From assembly GCA_012512265.1 (NCBI GenBank), contig JAAZEM010000188.1:1-64000 (forward strand): 64,000 nucleotides of DNA, in the 5' to 3' direction. This document shows positions 42,433-50,902 of the stretch, piece after piece. Every line of letters starts with the position of its first letter. Positions within the stretch are counted from its first letter, which is position 1. The notes beneath the pieces were generated by a model. It did not search any database, was not told the origin of the DNA, and saw only the letters and a list, made by a program, of their open reading frames with translations. Source of the DNA: Armatimonadota bacterium. Its GTDB lineage: Bacteria > Armatimonadota > JAAZEB01. Position numbers and translations under genes: made by a program.

Positions 42433-45015
42433 GTGAGCGATAGGCTGAAGGAGTATCGAGAGAACCCAACGGCGACGCCGTCTACGATGTTGGCATGGCC
42501 GCTGTATGGAGCGGGCCTGGAGAACCTGGGCGACGAGGGGAAGCCGGTCGAGATGCGCGTGCCGCAGCCGGGGCCCGATGAGCTGCTGGTGCGCGTGGAT
42601 GCCGCCGGCCTCTGCTTCAGCGATATCAAGGTTCTGACGCAGGGGAACCAACACCCGCGCATCCTGGGGCGCGACATGGAGCGCGAACCGGTCATCCTCG
42701 GGCACGAAGCCTCGGTGACGGTGGTGGCCGTCGGCGAGAACCGCCGCGGGCAGTTCAAGCCGGGCGACCGCTTCATCGTTCAGGCGGATGTCTACTACAA
42801 GGGCAAGAATGTGGCCTACGGCTACCAGCTTCCGGGCGCCCTCGAGCAGTTTGGCGTCATCCCCAAGGAGATGATCGATGGCGATGAGGGCTGCTATCTG
42901 CTGCCCGTGAAGCCGGAAACAGGCTATGCCGAGGCGGCGCTCTCCGAGCCGTGGGCGTGCGTGGTCGCTAGCTACCGCGCGTCGCACCGGTCAACCCTCC
43001 TCAACGGCGGTGCGCTCTGGGTGGTCGGTGGACCCGCCGCAGCCAGCGTGCCCGCCTCGCTGCATGTCAGCCGTGGCCTGGATGCAGACTCGCATCCGCG
43101 CGTCGTCATCCTCACCGATGTCCCGGCGGCGATTGCCGACCGCCTCGAAGCGCAGGCCAAGGCGGCGGGTGCGACGGTCGTGCGCACCGGGGCGCTTGCC
43201 TCGCTGGACCTGGAGGCACTGAAGGCGGATCAGACCGGTGGCGCGGGGTTCGATGACATTGTGGCCCTTGGCGCGGATGCACCGATGGTCGCGCAGCTGG
43301 ATACCATGCTGGGCAAGCACGGCATCCTCAACCTGGTGGGGGCTGCTGACGGCGACGCCTACGTCGAAGTGGATGTCGGTCGCATCCATTATGATTTCCT
43401 GGTGCATTTGGGCACCCGCAGTGATGACATTGCCGAGGCCTACACGCGCTCGCGTTCCTCGGACCTCATGCCGGGCGGCCGCGCCTGGATCTGTGGCGCG
43501 GGCGGCCCGATGGGCCAGATGCATGCCCAGCGCGCCGCCGAGAAGCCGGACGGCCCGAGCCTGGTCGTCGTGACCGATATTGATGGCGAGCGTCTAAATG
43601 TCGTGCTGGAGCGTTTCGGCCCGCTGGCCGAGGCGCGCGGCGCAAAGATGGTTGCCCTCAACCCCAAGGAGATGACGCCCGAGGCGTTCGACCAGGCACT
43701 GCGCGAAGTGACGGGCGGCCAGGGATTCACCGATGTCGCGGTGATGGTGCCGGTTCCGGCAGTGATCAGCCACTGCGCCACGCACCTGAGCGAGAGGGGC
43801 CTCCTCAACATCTTCGCCGGCGTTCCCAAGGGGACGATGGCGCGCGTGCCAGTGCTCGACGCGGTGCGCAAGGACGTGCGCTTTATCGGCACCAGCGGCT
43901 CGCGGATCGAGGATCTGAAGAGCACGCTCGGCGCGACCGAGGAAGGCACGCTCAGCCCCAACCGCTCGGTAGCTGCCATTGGCGGCATCGAGGCAGCGCA
44001 TGACGGCTTGGCCGCGGTCAAGGCAGCGCGCTTCCCGGGCAAGATCGTCATCTTCCCGCAGATCCGGAACCTGCCGCTCACGCCGCTTCCGGAACTGAAG
44101 GATCGCCTCCCCGAAGTGGCCGCGAAGCTGAGCCCCGCGGGCGAGTGGACGCGCGAGGCGGAAGCGGCGCTCTTCGAGAAGATGCTCGGTCCAGCGCCTA
44201 CGCCGAGAGGGCCGAAGTCGCGCCCCTTTCGTCGATTAGAAGGCCGGACGGCGATGGTGACGGGCGCCGCGCAGGGCCTGGGCGAGGCACTGGCCTCGCG
44301 CCTTGCCGCTGAGGGATGCCATGTCGCCATTGCCGATATCAACGAGGCGAAAGCGGAAGAGACTGCGGCGCGCATCCGCAAGGAGTACGGCGTCCAGGCC
44401 CTCGCCTTCGGCATGGATGTGACGGACGATGCCCAGGTTGGCCAGGTGGTCGACCAGGTCGTGGCCGCCTTCGGCGGGCTCGATATCATGGTCTGCAACG
44501 CGGGCATTCTGATCGCGGGCGATGCTGTGGAGTTTGACGCTGAGAAATGGCGCAAAGTGATCGATGTCAACCTCATCGGTTACTTCATCACGGCGCGGCA
44601 TGCCGCGCGCGTCATGCAAGAGCAGCGCCGGGGGAGCATCATCCAGATCAACTCGAAGTCGGGCAAGAAGGGGAGCTTCAAGAACTCGGCCTATGCGGCC
44701 AGCAAGTTCGGCGGCATTGGCGTCACCCAGAGCCTGGCGCTTGAGCTGGCGCCGTTCAACGTGCGCGTCAACTCCGTGTGCCCCGGGAACCTCCTCGACT
44801 CGCCCCTGTGGGTGAACAGCCTCTACGAGCAGTATGCGAAGCGCTGGAACCTCACCGTCGAGGAAGTGCGCCGCAAGTACGAGGAGCAGGTGCCCCTCGG
44901 GCGCGGGTGCGCGTATGAGGACGTGGCGAACGTGGTCGTCTTCCTGGCCTCGGACGAGTCATCGTACATGACTGGTCAAGCGATCAACGTCACCGGCGGG
45001 CAGGAGATGAGGTAG
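42433..45015 (+). CDS. Fused zinc-type dehydrogenase and sorbitol-6-phosphate-dehydrogenase-like SDR
   Basis: An 860-residue two-enzyme fusion. Residues 1 to about 590 form a medium-chain dehydrogenase of the threonine/sorbose-phosphate type: GLCFSD (zinc Cys), ILGHEASV (zinc His-Glu), FKPGDRFIV and a second, Rossmann-like block (AWICGAGGPMGQMHAQ). After a linker at about 590-600, residues 602-860 are a complete short-chain dehydrogenase: VTGAAQGLGEALA, NAGI, INSKSGKKGSFKNSAYAASK (Tyr754, Lys758) and TGQAINVTGGQ. That last part closely resembles E. coli SrlD. Consecutive oxidation or reduction of hexitol or ketose phosphates by one chain is a plausible inference. The GTG start follows GGGGAG. 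Confidence 0.85.
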   Translation: MSDRLKEYRENPTATPSTMLAWPLYGAGLENLGDEGKPVEMRVPQPGPDELLVRVDAAGLCFSDIKVLTQGNQHPRILGRDMEREPVILGHEASVTVVAVGENRRGQFKPGDRFIVQADVYYKGKNVAYGYQLPGALEQFGVIPKEMIDGDEGCYLLPVKPETGYAEAALSEPWACVVASYRASHRSTLLNGGALWVVGGPAAASVPASLHVSRGLDADSHPRVVILTDVPAAIADRLEAQAKAAGATVVRTGALASLDLEALKADQTGGAGFDDIVALGADAPMVAQLDTMLGKHGILNLVGAADGDAYVEVDVGRIHYDFLVHLGTRSDDIAEAYTRSRSSDLMPGGRAWICGAGGPMGQMHAQRAAEKPDGPSLVVVTDIDGERLNVVLERFGPLAEARGAKMVALNPKEMTPEAFDQALREVTGGQGFTDVAVMVPVPAVISHCATHLSERGLLNIFAGVPKGTMARVPVLDAVRKDVRFIGTSGSRIEDLKSTLGATEEGTLSPNRSVAAIGGIEAAHDGLAAVKAARFPGKIVIFPQIRNLPLTPLPELKDRLPEVAAKLSPAGEWTREAEAALFEKMLGPAPTPRGPKSRPFRRLEGRTAMVTGAAQGLGEALASRLAAEGCHVAIADINEAKAEETAARIRKEYGVQALAFGMDVTDDAQVGQVVDQVVAAFGGLDIMVCNAGILIAGDAVEFDAEKWRKVIDVNLIGYFITARHAARVMQEQRRGSIIQINSKSGKKGSFKNSAYAASKFGGIGVTQSLALELAPFNVRVNSVCPGNLLDSPLWVNSLYEQYAKRWNLTVEEVRRKYEEQVPLGRGCAYEDVANVVVFLASDESSYMTGQAINVTGGQEMR

Positions 45016-45077
45016 CCCTCGGGGTGTGGGAATCCCGCATGCCGGAGGCGTCGCAGGCGTTTCGCCTGGCGGAGTAT

Positions 45078-45113
45078 GGGTGCCGGATGGCGCGAAGCGC
45101 CATTCCGGCACCC
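45078..45113 (+). terminator. 16-bp hairpin with GAA loop
   Basis: GGGTGCCGGA/TCCGGCACCC plus TGGCGC/GCGCCA form a 16-bp stem with one bulged T and a GAA loop, 63 bp after the fused dehydrogenase stop. No T run. Its GCGC-GAA-GCGC tip is the same as that of the hairpin at 59893-59925. Confidence 0.55.
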
Positions 45114-45190
45114 GGTGTGTTGGTTAACCGGCGGCTTCCTGGCGGCCGCGACGACGCAGAGCGGATGGTGCCGCCGGAGATGGTGAGAAG

Positions 45191-45910
45191 ATGGAGTTAG
45201 AGGGGAAGAGCGCCCTCGTTACCGGTGGAGGGCGAGGAATCGGACGGGCGACCGCGCTGGCGCTCGCCCGCCAGGGGTGTGCCGTCGCCGTCTGCGCGCG
45301 CACCCGGGAAGAAGTGGAAGAGACTGCCCGGCAGGTTCGCGGGGCCGGGGGAAAGGCGCTGGCGTTCACCGCGGACGTCTCGCTGGAAGCCGATGCGGAG
45401 CGTGTGGTCGCCGAGACGATTTCGCAGTTCGGCGGCCTCGACATCCTGATCAACAACGCGGGCGTCTTCGTGCTCGCCTCCGTGCTCGAAACCCCGGTGG
45501 AGGAGTGGGACCGCCTGATGGCGGTAAACGCGCGCGGCGCTTTCCTCTTCTCCCGTGCGGCGCTGCGGCACATGCGCGAGCGGCGCGCCGGCGCGATCAT
45601 CAACATCTCTTCTACCGCGGGGAAGCGCGCCTACCCGGAGCAAAGCGCCTATGTCGCCTCGAAGCACGCCCTTCTCGGCTTCACGAAGGCGCTGGCGCTC
45701 GAAGCCCAGCCCTACGGGATCCGGGTGCACGCCGTCTGCCCCGGCGTGGTCGCCACTCAAATGTCGGCGGTAACCCACGCCGACCGCCCCGACCGCATGG
45801 AGCCAGAGGATGTAGCCCAGGCGGTCGTCTATCTCCTGTCGCTCTCGCCCCAGGCGGCGGTCGACGAACTCGTGCTCCGGCGCAACGGCGCGGTGCCCTG
45901 GTCGTCGTAG
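45191..45910 (+). CDS. Short-chain dehydrogenase/reductase (FabG-like)
   Basis: A 239-residue classical SDR: cofactor loop GGGRGIGRATALALA, NNAGVFV, catalytic Ser in IINISSTAGK, Tyr-Lys in SAYVASK, then VCPGVVATQM. The usual TG-x-x-x-x-x-DGG C-terminus is replaced by VDELVLRRNGAVPWSS, as in some reductases acting on sugars or polyols. The charge pattern after the first strand (VCARTREE) suggests NADP preference, an inference only. GGAGATGGTGAGAAG lies just before the ATG. Next to the fused dehydrogenase and a Gfo/Idh/MocA enzyme, it likely handles a sugar or sugar acid. Confidence 0.85.
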   Translation: MELEGKSALVTGGGRGIGRATALALARQGCAVAVCARTREEVEETARQVRGAGGKALAFTADVSLEADAERVVAETISQFGGLDILINNAGVFVLASVLETPVEEWDRLMAVNARGAFLFSRAALRHMRERRAGAIINISSTAGKRAYPEQSAYVASKHALLGFTKALALEAQPYGIRVHAVCPGVVATQMSAVTHADRPDRMEPEDVAQAVVYLLSLSPQAAVDELVLRRNGAVPWSS

Positions 45911-46015
45911 GTCGAAAAGAACGCCAGCCTCCAACGCGGTATCTGGATGCAGGGGAGTGGGGAGCGGAGCGCGAAGCTTGAAGGCGAAGAGTCCCTTCGG
46001 ATGGAGGAGAAGACT

Positions 46016-46996
46016 GTGTCTGACAAGCTCAGGATAGGGTTGATTGGTTGCGGTGGGATCGCCGGTGCGCATCTGTCAGCGTATCAGAACAGCGGCTTGG
46101 CCCAGGTCGTCGCCGTTTCGGATATCGACGAGGCAAAGGCGTCCGCGCTGGCCGCCAAGGCGGAGGCGACCGCCTACACCAGCTACATGGAGATGATTGA
46201 GAAGGAGCGGCTGGATGCCGTGAGCCTGCTCACGCCTCCGCATAACCACCGGCAGATCGCCGAAGAGGTGTTGGCAGCGGGCGTGCCGATCTTCTCAGAG
46301 AAGCCGCTTGCGAAGACGGTGGCCGATTCCCAGGCGATGGTCGACGCCGCGCGCCGCACGGGCAAGCTGTTGCTCGTGGCCCAGTGCCATCGGTTCCATG
46401 AGCCGGTTCGCCGCGCGAAGGCGCTTATTGAGAACGGCGATCTGGGGAAGATCGTCAACTACCGGAACCGCTTTGGCTACGTCGCGGGCACGCCCGACGC
46501 GCGCACGCGCGGCCGCGGCGGCATCCTGCTGGATAACGGCTCTCATTCCAGCTACCTCTTCCGCTACCTGGTCGGCGAGGTGAAGAGCGTCTTCGGGTGG
46601 GCGCCCGCCAACCAGCGCGGCGCGATCGAGGACCTGTGCGTCTGCACGCTGCTCCTGGAGTCCGTGGACGGCCCGGCTGGAATCATCGAGCTCGACGGCG
46701 CGAGCAAGCCGTGCCCCAACGCCATCGAGGTTTTCGGCGAGAAGGGCGCCGTCGTCATCGATTATAGCAGCGGCAAGAGCTTCTTCAAGCCCGCGACGGG
46801 CGACCCGGTGGAGCTGAACGACCCCAGCCTGCCGGGAGCTCACCGGTTCGACCGCGAGGTGCTCCACTTCCTCCGCTGCGTGCGCGGCGAGGAAGAGCCG
46901 GAGATCGGTGCTGAGGAGGGCCTGGCCGACGTGCGCGTGCTCCAGGCCGCCTACGCCTCGATGAACAGCGGCAAGGCCGAGCTGGTTACGGGCTAA
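46016..46996 (+). CDS. Gfo/Idh/MocA-family oxidoreductase
   Basis: A 326-residue NAD(P)-dependent dehydrogenase: IGLIGCGGIAGAH (cofactor loop), SEKPLAKTVADSQ (the EKP motif) and DNGSHSSYLFRYL in place of the common GxHxxD motif. GTG 46016 follows GGAGGAG by 6 nt and is preferred to ATG 46001 and the open frame from 45947. The gene ends in a strong terminator and forms, with the SDR 105 bp upstream, a probable two-gene unit. Substrate unknown. Confidence 0.85.
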   Translation: MSDKLRIGLIGCGGIAGAHLSAYQNSGLAQVVAVSDIDEAKASALAAKAEATAYTSYMEMIEKERLDAVSLLTPPHNHRQIAEEVLAAGVPIFSEKPLAKTVADSQAMVDAARRTGKLLLVAQCHRFHEPVRRAKALIENGDLGKIVNYRNRFGYVAGTPDARTRGRGGILLDNGSHSSYLFRYLVGEVKSVFGWAPANQRGAIEDLCVCTLLLESVDGPAGIIELDGASKPCPNAIEVFGEKGAVVIDYSSGKSFFKPATGDPVELNDPSLPGAHRFDREVLHFLRCVRGEEEPEIGAEEGLADVRVLQAAYASMNSGKAELVTG

Positions 46997-47017
46997 GCGC
47001 CCGCCCTATCGCAATAC

Positions 47018-47058
47018 GCGCGGCTGAATGCCCGAACCGGCGTTCAGCCGCGCTTTTT
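47018..47058 (+). terminator. Classical intrinsic terminator
   Basis: GCGCGGCTGAA (47018-47028) and TTCAGCCGCGC (47043-47053) form a perfect 11-bp stem followed directly by TTTTT (47054-47058), 21 bp after the oxidoreductase stop. Clear end of the SDR-oxidoreductase unit. Confidence 0.9.
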
Positions 47059-47075
47059 ATTGCCCGGCTTCGGCC

Positions 47076-47166
47076 CCGAAGCGGCTTTTCAAGGAAGTAG
47101 CGTGGGGCTTCGAGCTCCGCGCGCGGGTGGCCGTTCCTCTCCATTGTATCCTTCTTTCGGAATCCC
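47076..47166. repeat. Degenerate GC-rich intergenic repeat, copy 2
   Basis: CCCCGAAGCGGCTTTTC, then GGGGCTTCGAGCTCCGCGCG, GGTGGCC and TCGGAATCCCA follow in the same order as in copy 1 (81-152), with gaps between the blocks. It fills the first part of the 282-bp interval after the terminator; the rest of that interval (to 47339) shows no other feature apart from the GGAGG of the next gene. Confidence 0.5.
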
Positions 47167-47339
47167 AACTGGCAGGCACTTGCTTCGCCGGCCGCGAACC
47201 AGGAACCCCGGCTGCATTCACGCCGGCGAGAAGAACGGCCGGGCGATGCGCCATATGGCTGCCGGCGATAGCCGGGCAATCCGGACAATTGATATGGGCC
47301 GATGGGTGCGGCGCTGCTGGTAGCCGGAGGATGATTTCC

Positions 47340-50300
47340 GTGGCAGACAAGGGGAAGATGATCGCGCTCCGGATCGATACGGGGCGCATCCGAACGCTGG
47401 CGCCGATCCGTGCGGAGACGGTGCTGGTCGAGCGCGGCGAAACGGCTGCTCTGGTGTCTCCCGCGCGGGATGGTTACCGCGAGGTGGCCGAGGGGTTGCG
47501 GGGGGACCTGTCTCGCCTGACCGGCGTCGAGTGGCCGCCCGCGGTGGATGGGGATGAGTGGCAAGATAGTAGGGGCGCCTCCGATCTCATCGCGCTGGGG
47601 CACGCCGGAAACAACCGACTCCTGCGCCGGCTGCACGACCTCAGATACCTGGCCGATAGCGATTACCCTTCGGAAGGCGCGCGCGTCGTCTCGATCCACA
47701 ACCCCTTTGGCGATGGCCGGAACGTTCTGGCCGTGCTGGGCCGCACGCGCGAGGTGTGCGCGCGCGGTGCGGAGCAGTTGCGCGAGGTCGTGACGGAGCG
47801 GGATGGACGCTGGCTCGTGGAAGGCCGCCTGCTGATCCAGACGCCCAGGCCAAAAACCCCGGATCTGGACGAGATGCTGCGTGCCGGCCGCGCGGTCCGG
47901 CGCGCGCGTTCTGGCCGGCCCAGTGCCTTTCTGCAGGCCCTGAACTGCCTCAACGCCACGGGCGAGGAGCGGTGGGCGCGTGCCTTCATCGAGCTGGTCA
48001 CCCCCTATGCCACGGGCGAGATCCTCCTCTCCTTCTGGCGGATGTCCGCCGTGGACTTCTGGACGGACGCGCTCGCGACGGCATGGGATTGCGCTGAGGA
48101 GTTTCCGTTTTTCACGGATGAGGAGCGGCTGCTGGTGGCCAACTTCGTGGCCTCCTGCACGGAGTACTGTCACGACGCGCTCACCTACCAGAAATGGCGG
48201 CTGGCCGAGACCGAGCACCAGGTGTTCAACCACCACACCTTTCCGGCTATCGGGCTCTACTTCGGCACGCGCTACCTGCGGCTGCATGGCTACCTGCTCG
48301 ACACCCTCGACGCCTGGGAGGAAAAGGCGCTGGCGATCTTCGCGCGCGCGGCGCAGGCCGGGCGCTCCTTCGACGAGGGCGGAGCCGGGTACAGCTGGCT
48401 GGTTGGCAACCACCTTCTCTCGGTGACGCTCGCCCGGGGCGACGAGACGTACGTTCGCAGCGAGAAGCTGAAGCGCTACGCGGATCTGGCCACCGTGATC
48501 CAGAACAACCACTTTGAGCTGGTGCCGTTCGGCGATTGCGGCGGCTACCACACCAGAGGAACCGGGGCCACGAGCATCCTCCTTCGCGCGGCGGAGTGGC
48601 ATCACCATCCGGGTTACAAGTGGCTCGCCGAGCGCCACGCGCCGGAGGCCGCCGCAGCCGACATCCTCGCCGCCGACGTGCCCGCAGCGCCGCCTGCGGA
48701 GCACGTGGGCCTCTTCGTGCTCCCGCTCGACCCGGTGATCCACCGCTGGACGACGCTCCCGCGCTTTCCCGGCTATCCGCTCCCGAATGTGCTGCCGAAC
48801 GTGCCAGCCGCGGAGGGGTTTGATAAGCTCTCGCTGCGCGGGGGGTGGGGGCCGGACGACGACTACCTCCTCTTGCAGGGCTTTGGCGATGGGCAGCACG
48901 GCCACCCGGATGCCAACGCCATCAGCCAGTACCAGGTGAAGGGTCGGCTCTTCCTCGCCGAGAGCGACTACATCCGGCGCATGCCGAAGCAGCACAACAT
49001 GGTAATGGTGATCCGCGACGGCGCGCACGCCCCGATCCCGGTAACTGCCCGGCTGGACGGCGCTAGGGAGTTTCCGTGGGGTGCCATCACGCAGACCAGC
49101 CTGCTCGACTACAACGGCTGCGACTGGCAGCGCACGCTGATCTGGCTTCGCGGCGATTGCGTTCTGTGCGTGGATGCGTTACGCGCGCGCGTTGCTGGAG
49201 ATTATGAGCTTCGCTGCTATTGGCGCACTCTGGGCGACGCGGAGCTGACGGAGCAGGGCCTCCACGCCGAGCACACGGGCGAGCACTTCCACATTCTGGC
49301 ACGTGGCGAGCCGGAGAGGCGCCTTGATATCGAGCCGGTGCCGCTGAACACGACGCGCTATCCCGAGTATCGCTATGGCGACCCGCGTCCCAAGGTGCTC
49401 CAGGAGCGCCTGCGGGTCCATCTCGATGCCGGTGAAGAGGCGTGCTTCGTCAACCTGCTCCTCCCAAATGGCGAGCATGCTGCGCCCAGGCGCACCTTGG
49501 AGCGCCCCGGAGCCGGGCAAATCCGGATTGGGGGAGAAGGTCCGGCGGTCGAGGTGGACCTGGACGGAGTGCAGGTGGCGGGCCACACGCGTGTCACCTT
49601 CCCGTCCGGAGCGCGACTGACCGCGCTGGCGGCGGCCCCCGCCGCGATCACGGGCGCGGCTTGCCTCCCGGACACGCTGGCCGGGCCAGGCCGGCGCATC
49701 GCGCTTCCTGCCCCGGTGACGGCGCTCACGCCGCTCGAGGATGGCGCGGTCCTGGCCGGCTGCGCGGATGGCAGTCTCCTGCGGGTGGAGGCGTCGGGAA
49801 AGACGGTGCTCCTGGCGAAGGCGGGCGACCGCGTCGGCGTGGTGGCCGCCGGACGGCTATGGGGCGAGGAGGAACTCACCCTTCTGGCCGCATCCTATGA
49901 TGCCACCTTGCGCCTCTTGCGGCCGGATGGCGAGCCGCGGCTGACCGTCGAGCTCCCTGCCAATGGGCACATGCCGGCCTGGGGGAAGGCGATCTGCCTG
50001 GCCAACCTGGATGGCGATGGCCGGCTTTGGCCCGTGGCCGGCACCGCCGCGTGGCGAGTTCACGCGCTCTTGCCGGATGGCGGCTTCCGCTGGACCGCCG
50101 ACACGGCCGCCCACGCGACCACCTGCCTGGCCCGCGGAGACCTCAACCACGATGGCCGCGATGAGATAGTTGCCGGCACGGTCTACTTCTGCGTGCCCGC
50201 CTTCACGGCGGATGGCGAGCGGCTATGGCAGGATGAGGATTACAACGACTACTGGCAGGCGGGTCCGACCTTCCCCTTTGTGGCCGTCGCCGACGTGGAC

Positions 50301-50717
50301 GCCGATGGCGACCTGGAGGTCCTCACGGTGGGCAGCGACACCCTGGTGCACTGCATCAGCCACCTGGGGGAGAAGAAGTGGACGCACAGCATCGGCGACG
50401 AGGCCGCCGGGCTCGTGGTCTTGCCACAGGGGATCGTGGCGGCCTCGCTCACCGGGGATCTCCACCTGATCGATGGCCGAGGCAACCGCGCGTGGCGAAG
50501 AGAGCTGGGCAGCCCCTGCACCGCCCTGACCCAGGCTGGCCACGGGGTGTGCGTGGCCACGGAGGCAGGTGACCTGGTGTGGGTGGATGCCGCGAGCACG
50601 CCCCTCTCCCGGTGGAGGCTGCCCGCCCCGGCGGAGTGCCTCCTGGGAACCCATGCGGCGATTTGGGCCGGCACGCGCGACGGGGCTCTCTGCTACCTGG
50701 ACCTCCCGCCGCGCTAG
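47340..50717 (+). CDS. Heparinase II/III-like polysaccharide lyase with C-terminal beta-propeller
   Basis: A 1125-residue protein. The first ~150 residues form an alpha/beta module like the N-domain of GH67/GH20 enzymes (ETVLVERGETAALV...). An alpha/alpha-toroid lyase domain follows (about 180-500), with FNHHTFPAIG and GYHTRGTGATS, and then the heparinase II/III C-terminal beta-sandwich with HGHPDANAI (His520, His522). The last ~330 residues repeat WD/PQQ-like blades (ADVDADGDLEVLTVG, LANLDGDGRL), a beta-propeller with FG-GAP-like Asp-rich loops. No signal peptide is visible. GTG 47340 follows GGAGG by 9 nt. The stop codon (TAG) is contributed by the adjacent ~160-bp element. Confidence 0.8.
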   Translation: MADKGKMIALRIDTGRIRTLAPIRAETVLVERGETAALVSPARDGYREVAEGLRGDLSRLTGVEWPPAVDGDEWQDSRGASDLIALGHAGNNRLLRRLHDLRYLADSDYPSEGARVVSIHNPFGDGRNVLAVLGRTREVCARGAEQLREVVTERDGRWLVEGRLLIQTPRPKTPDLDEMLRAGRAVRRARSGRPSAFLQALNCLNATGEERWARAFIELVTPYATGEILLSFWRMSAVDFWTDALATAWDCAEEFPFFTDEERLLVANFVASCTEYCHDALTYQKWRLAETEHQVFNHHTFPAIGLYFGTRYLRLHGYLLDTLDAWEEKALAIFARAAQAGRSFDEGGAGYSWLVGNHLLSVTLARGDETYVRSEKLKRYADLATVIQNNHFELVPFGDCGGYHTRGTGATSILLRAAEWHHHPGYKWLAERHAPEAAAADILAADVPAAPPAEHVGLFVLPLDPVIHRWTTLPRFPGYPLPNVLPNVPAAEGFDKLSLRGGWGPDDDYLLLQGFGDGQHGHPDANAISQYQVKGRLFLAESDYIRRMPKQHNMVMVIRDGAHAPIPVTARLDGAREFPWGAITQTSLLDYNGCDWQRTLIWLRGDCVLCVDALRARVAGDYELRCYWRTLGDAELTEQGLHAEHTGEHFHILARGEPERRLDIEPVPLNTTRYPEYRYGDPRPKVLQERLRVHLDAGEEACFVNLLLPNGEHAAPRRTLERPGAGQIRIGGEGPAVEVDLDGVQVAGHTRVTFPSGARLTALAAAPAAITGAACLPDTLAGPGRRIALPAPVTALTPLEDGAVLAGCADGSLLRVEASGKTVLLAKAGDRVGVVAAGRLWGEEELTLLAASYDATLRLLRPDGEPRLTVELPANGHMPAWGKAICLANLDGDGRLWPVAGTAAWRVHALLPDGGFRWTADTAAHATTCLARGDLNHDGRDEIVAGTVYFCVPAFTADGERLWQDEDYNDYWQAGPTFPFVAVADVDADGDLEVLTVGSDTLVHCISHLGEKKWTHSIGDEAAGLVVLPQGIVAASLTGDLHLIDGRGNRAWRRELGSPCTALTQAGHGVCVATEAGDLVWVDAASTPLSRWRLPAPAECLLGTHAAIWAGTRDGALCYLDLPPR

Positions 50718-50876
50718 CCCGAAGTATTCACCAGAATACTTCAAGAGAAGACTCTTGCCTGGTAGCACGCCGTTGCCGCCACAAACGCCCGGCGGCAGAG
50801 TGTTTTCGGGGCAGTGCCCGCGAACCCGTGCCACGCCTGGCAGTGAGACTTCTTTTCATTATTCTGATGAATAATG
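50714..50876. repeat. Palindrome-ended ~160-bp element, copy A
   Basis: It starts with CTAGCCC and the perfect hairpin GAAGTATTC-ACCA-GAATACTTC (50721-50742) and ends with CATTATTC-TGAT-GAATAATG (50857-50876). The first 27 bp, an internal GCCCGCGAACCC and the last ~28 bp are identical to copy B at 58417-58575; the middle diverges. Both terminal hairpins share the core ATTC-N4-GAAT. The direct copies are 7.7 kb apart and bracket the exporter operon. CTAG at its left end supplies the TAG stop of the lyase gene, and CTAGCC recurs just beyond the right end (50880-50885). No ORF. It may be a non-autonomous element mobilised by a Y1 transposase elsewhere. Confidence 0.75.
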
Positions 50877-50902
50877 TGGACTAGCCGGGCGCGGAGCCGG
50901 TT

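Noticed and set aside
50714..50876. Cobalamin-riboswitch-like wording (GGGGC-GTGCCCGCGAAC) inside both repeat copies
   Set aside because: The upstream conserved core and a B12 box (AGCCAGGAGACC type) are not present, and the segment follows gene ends rather than leading into B12 genes.
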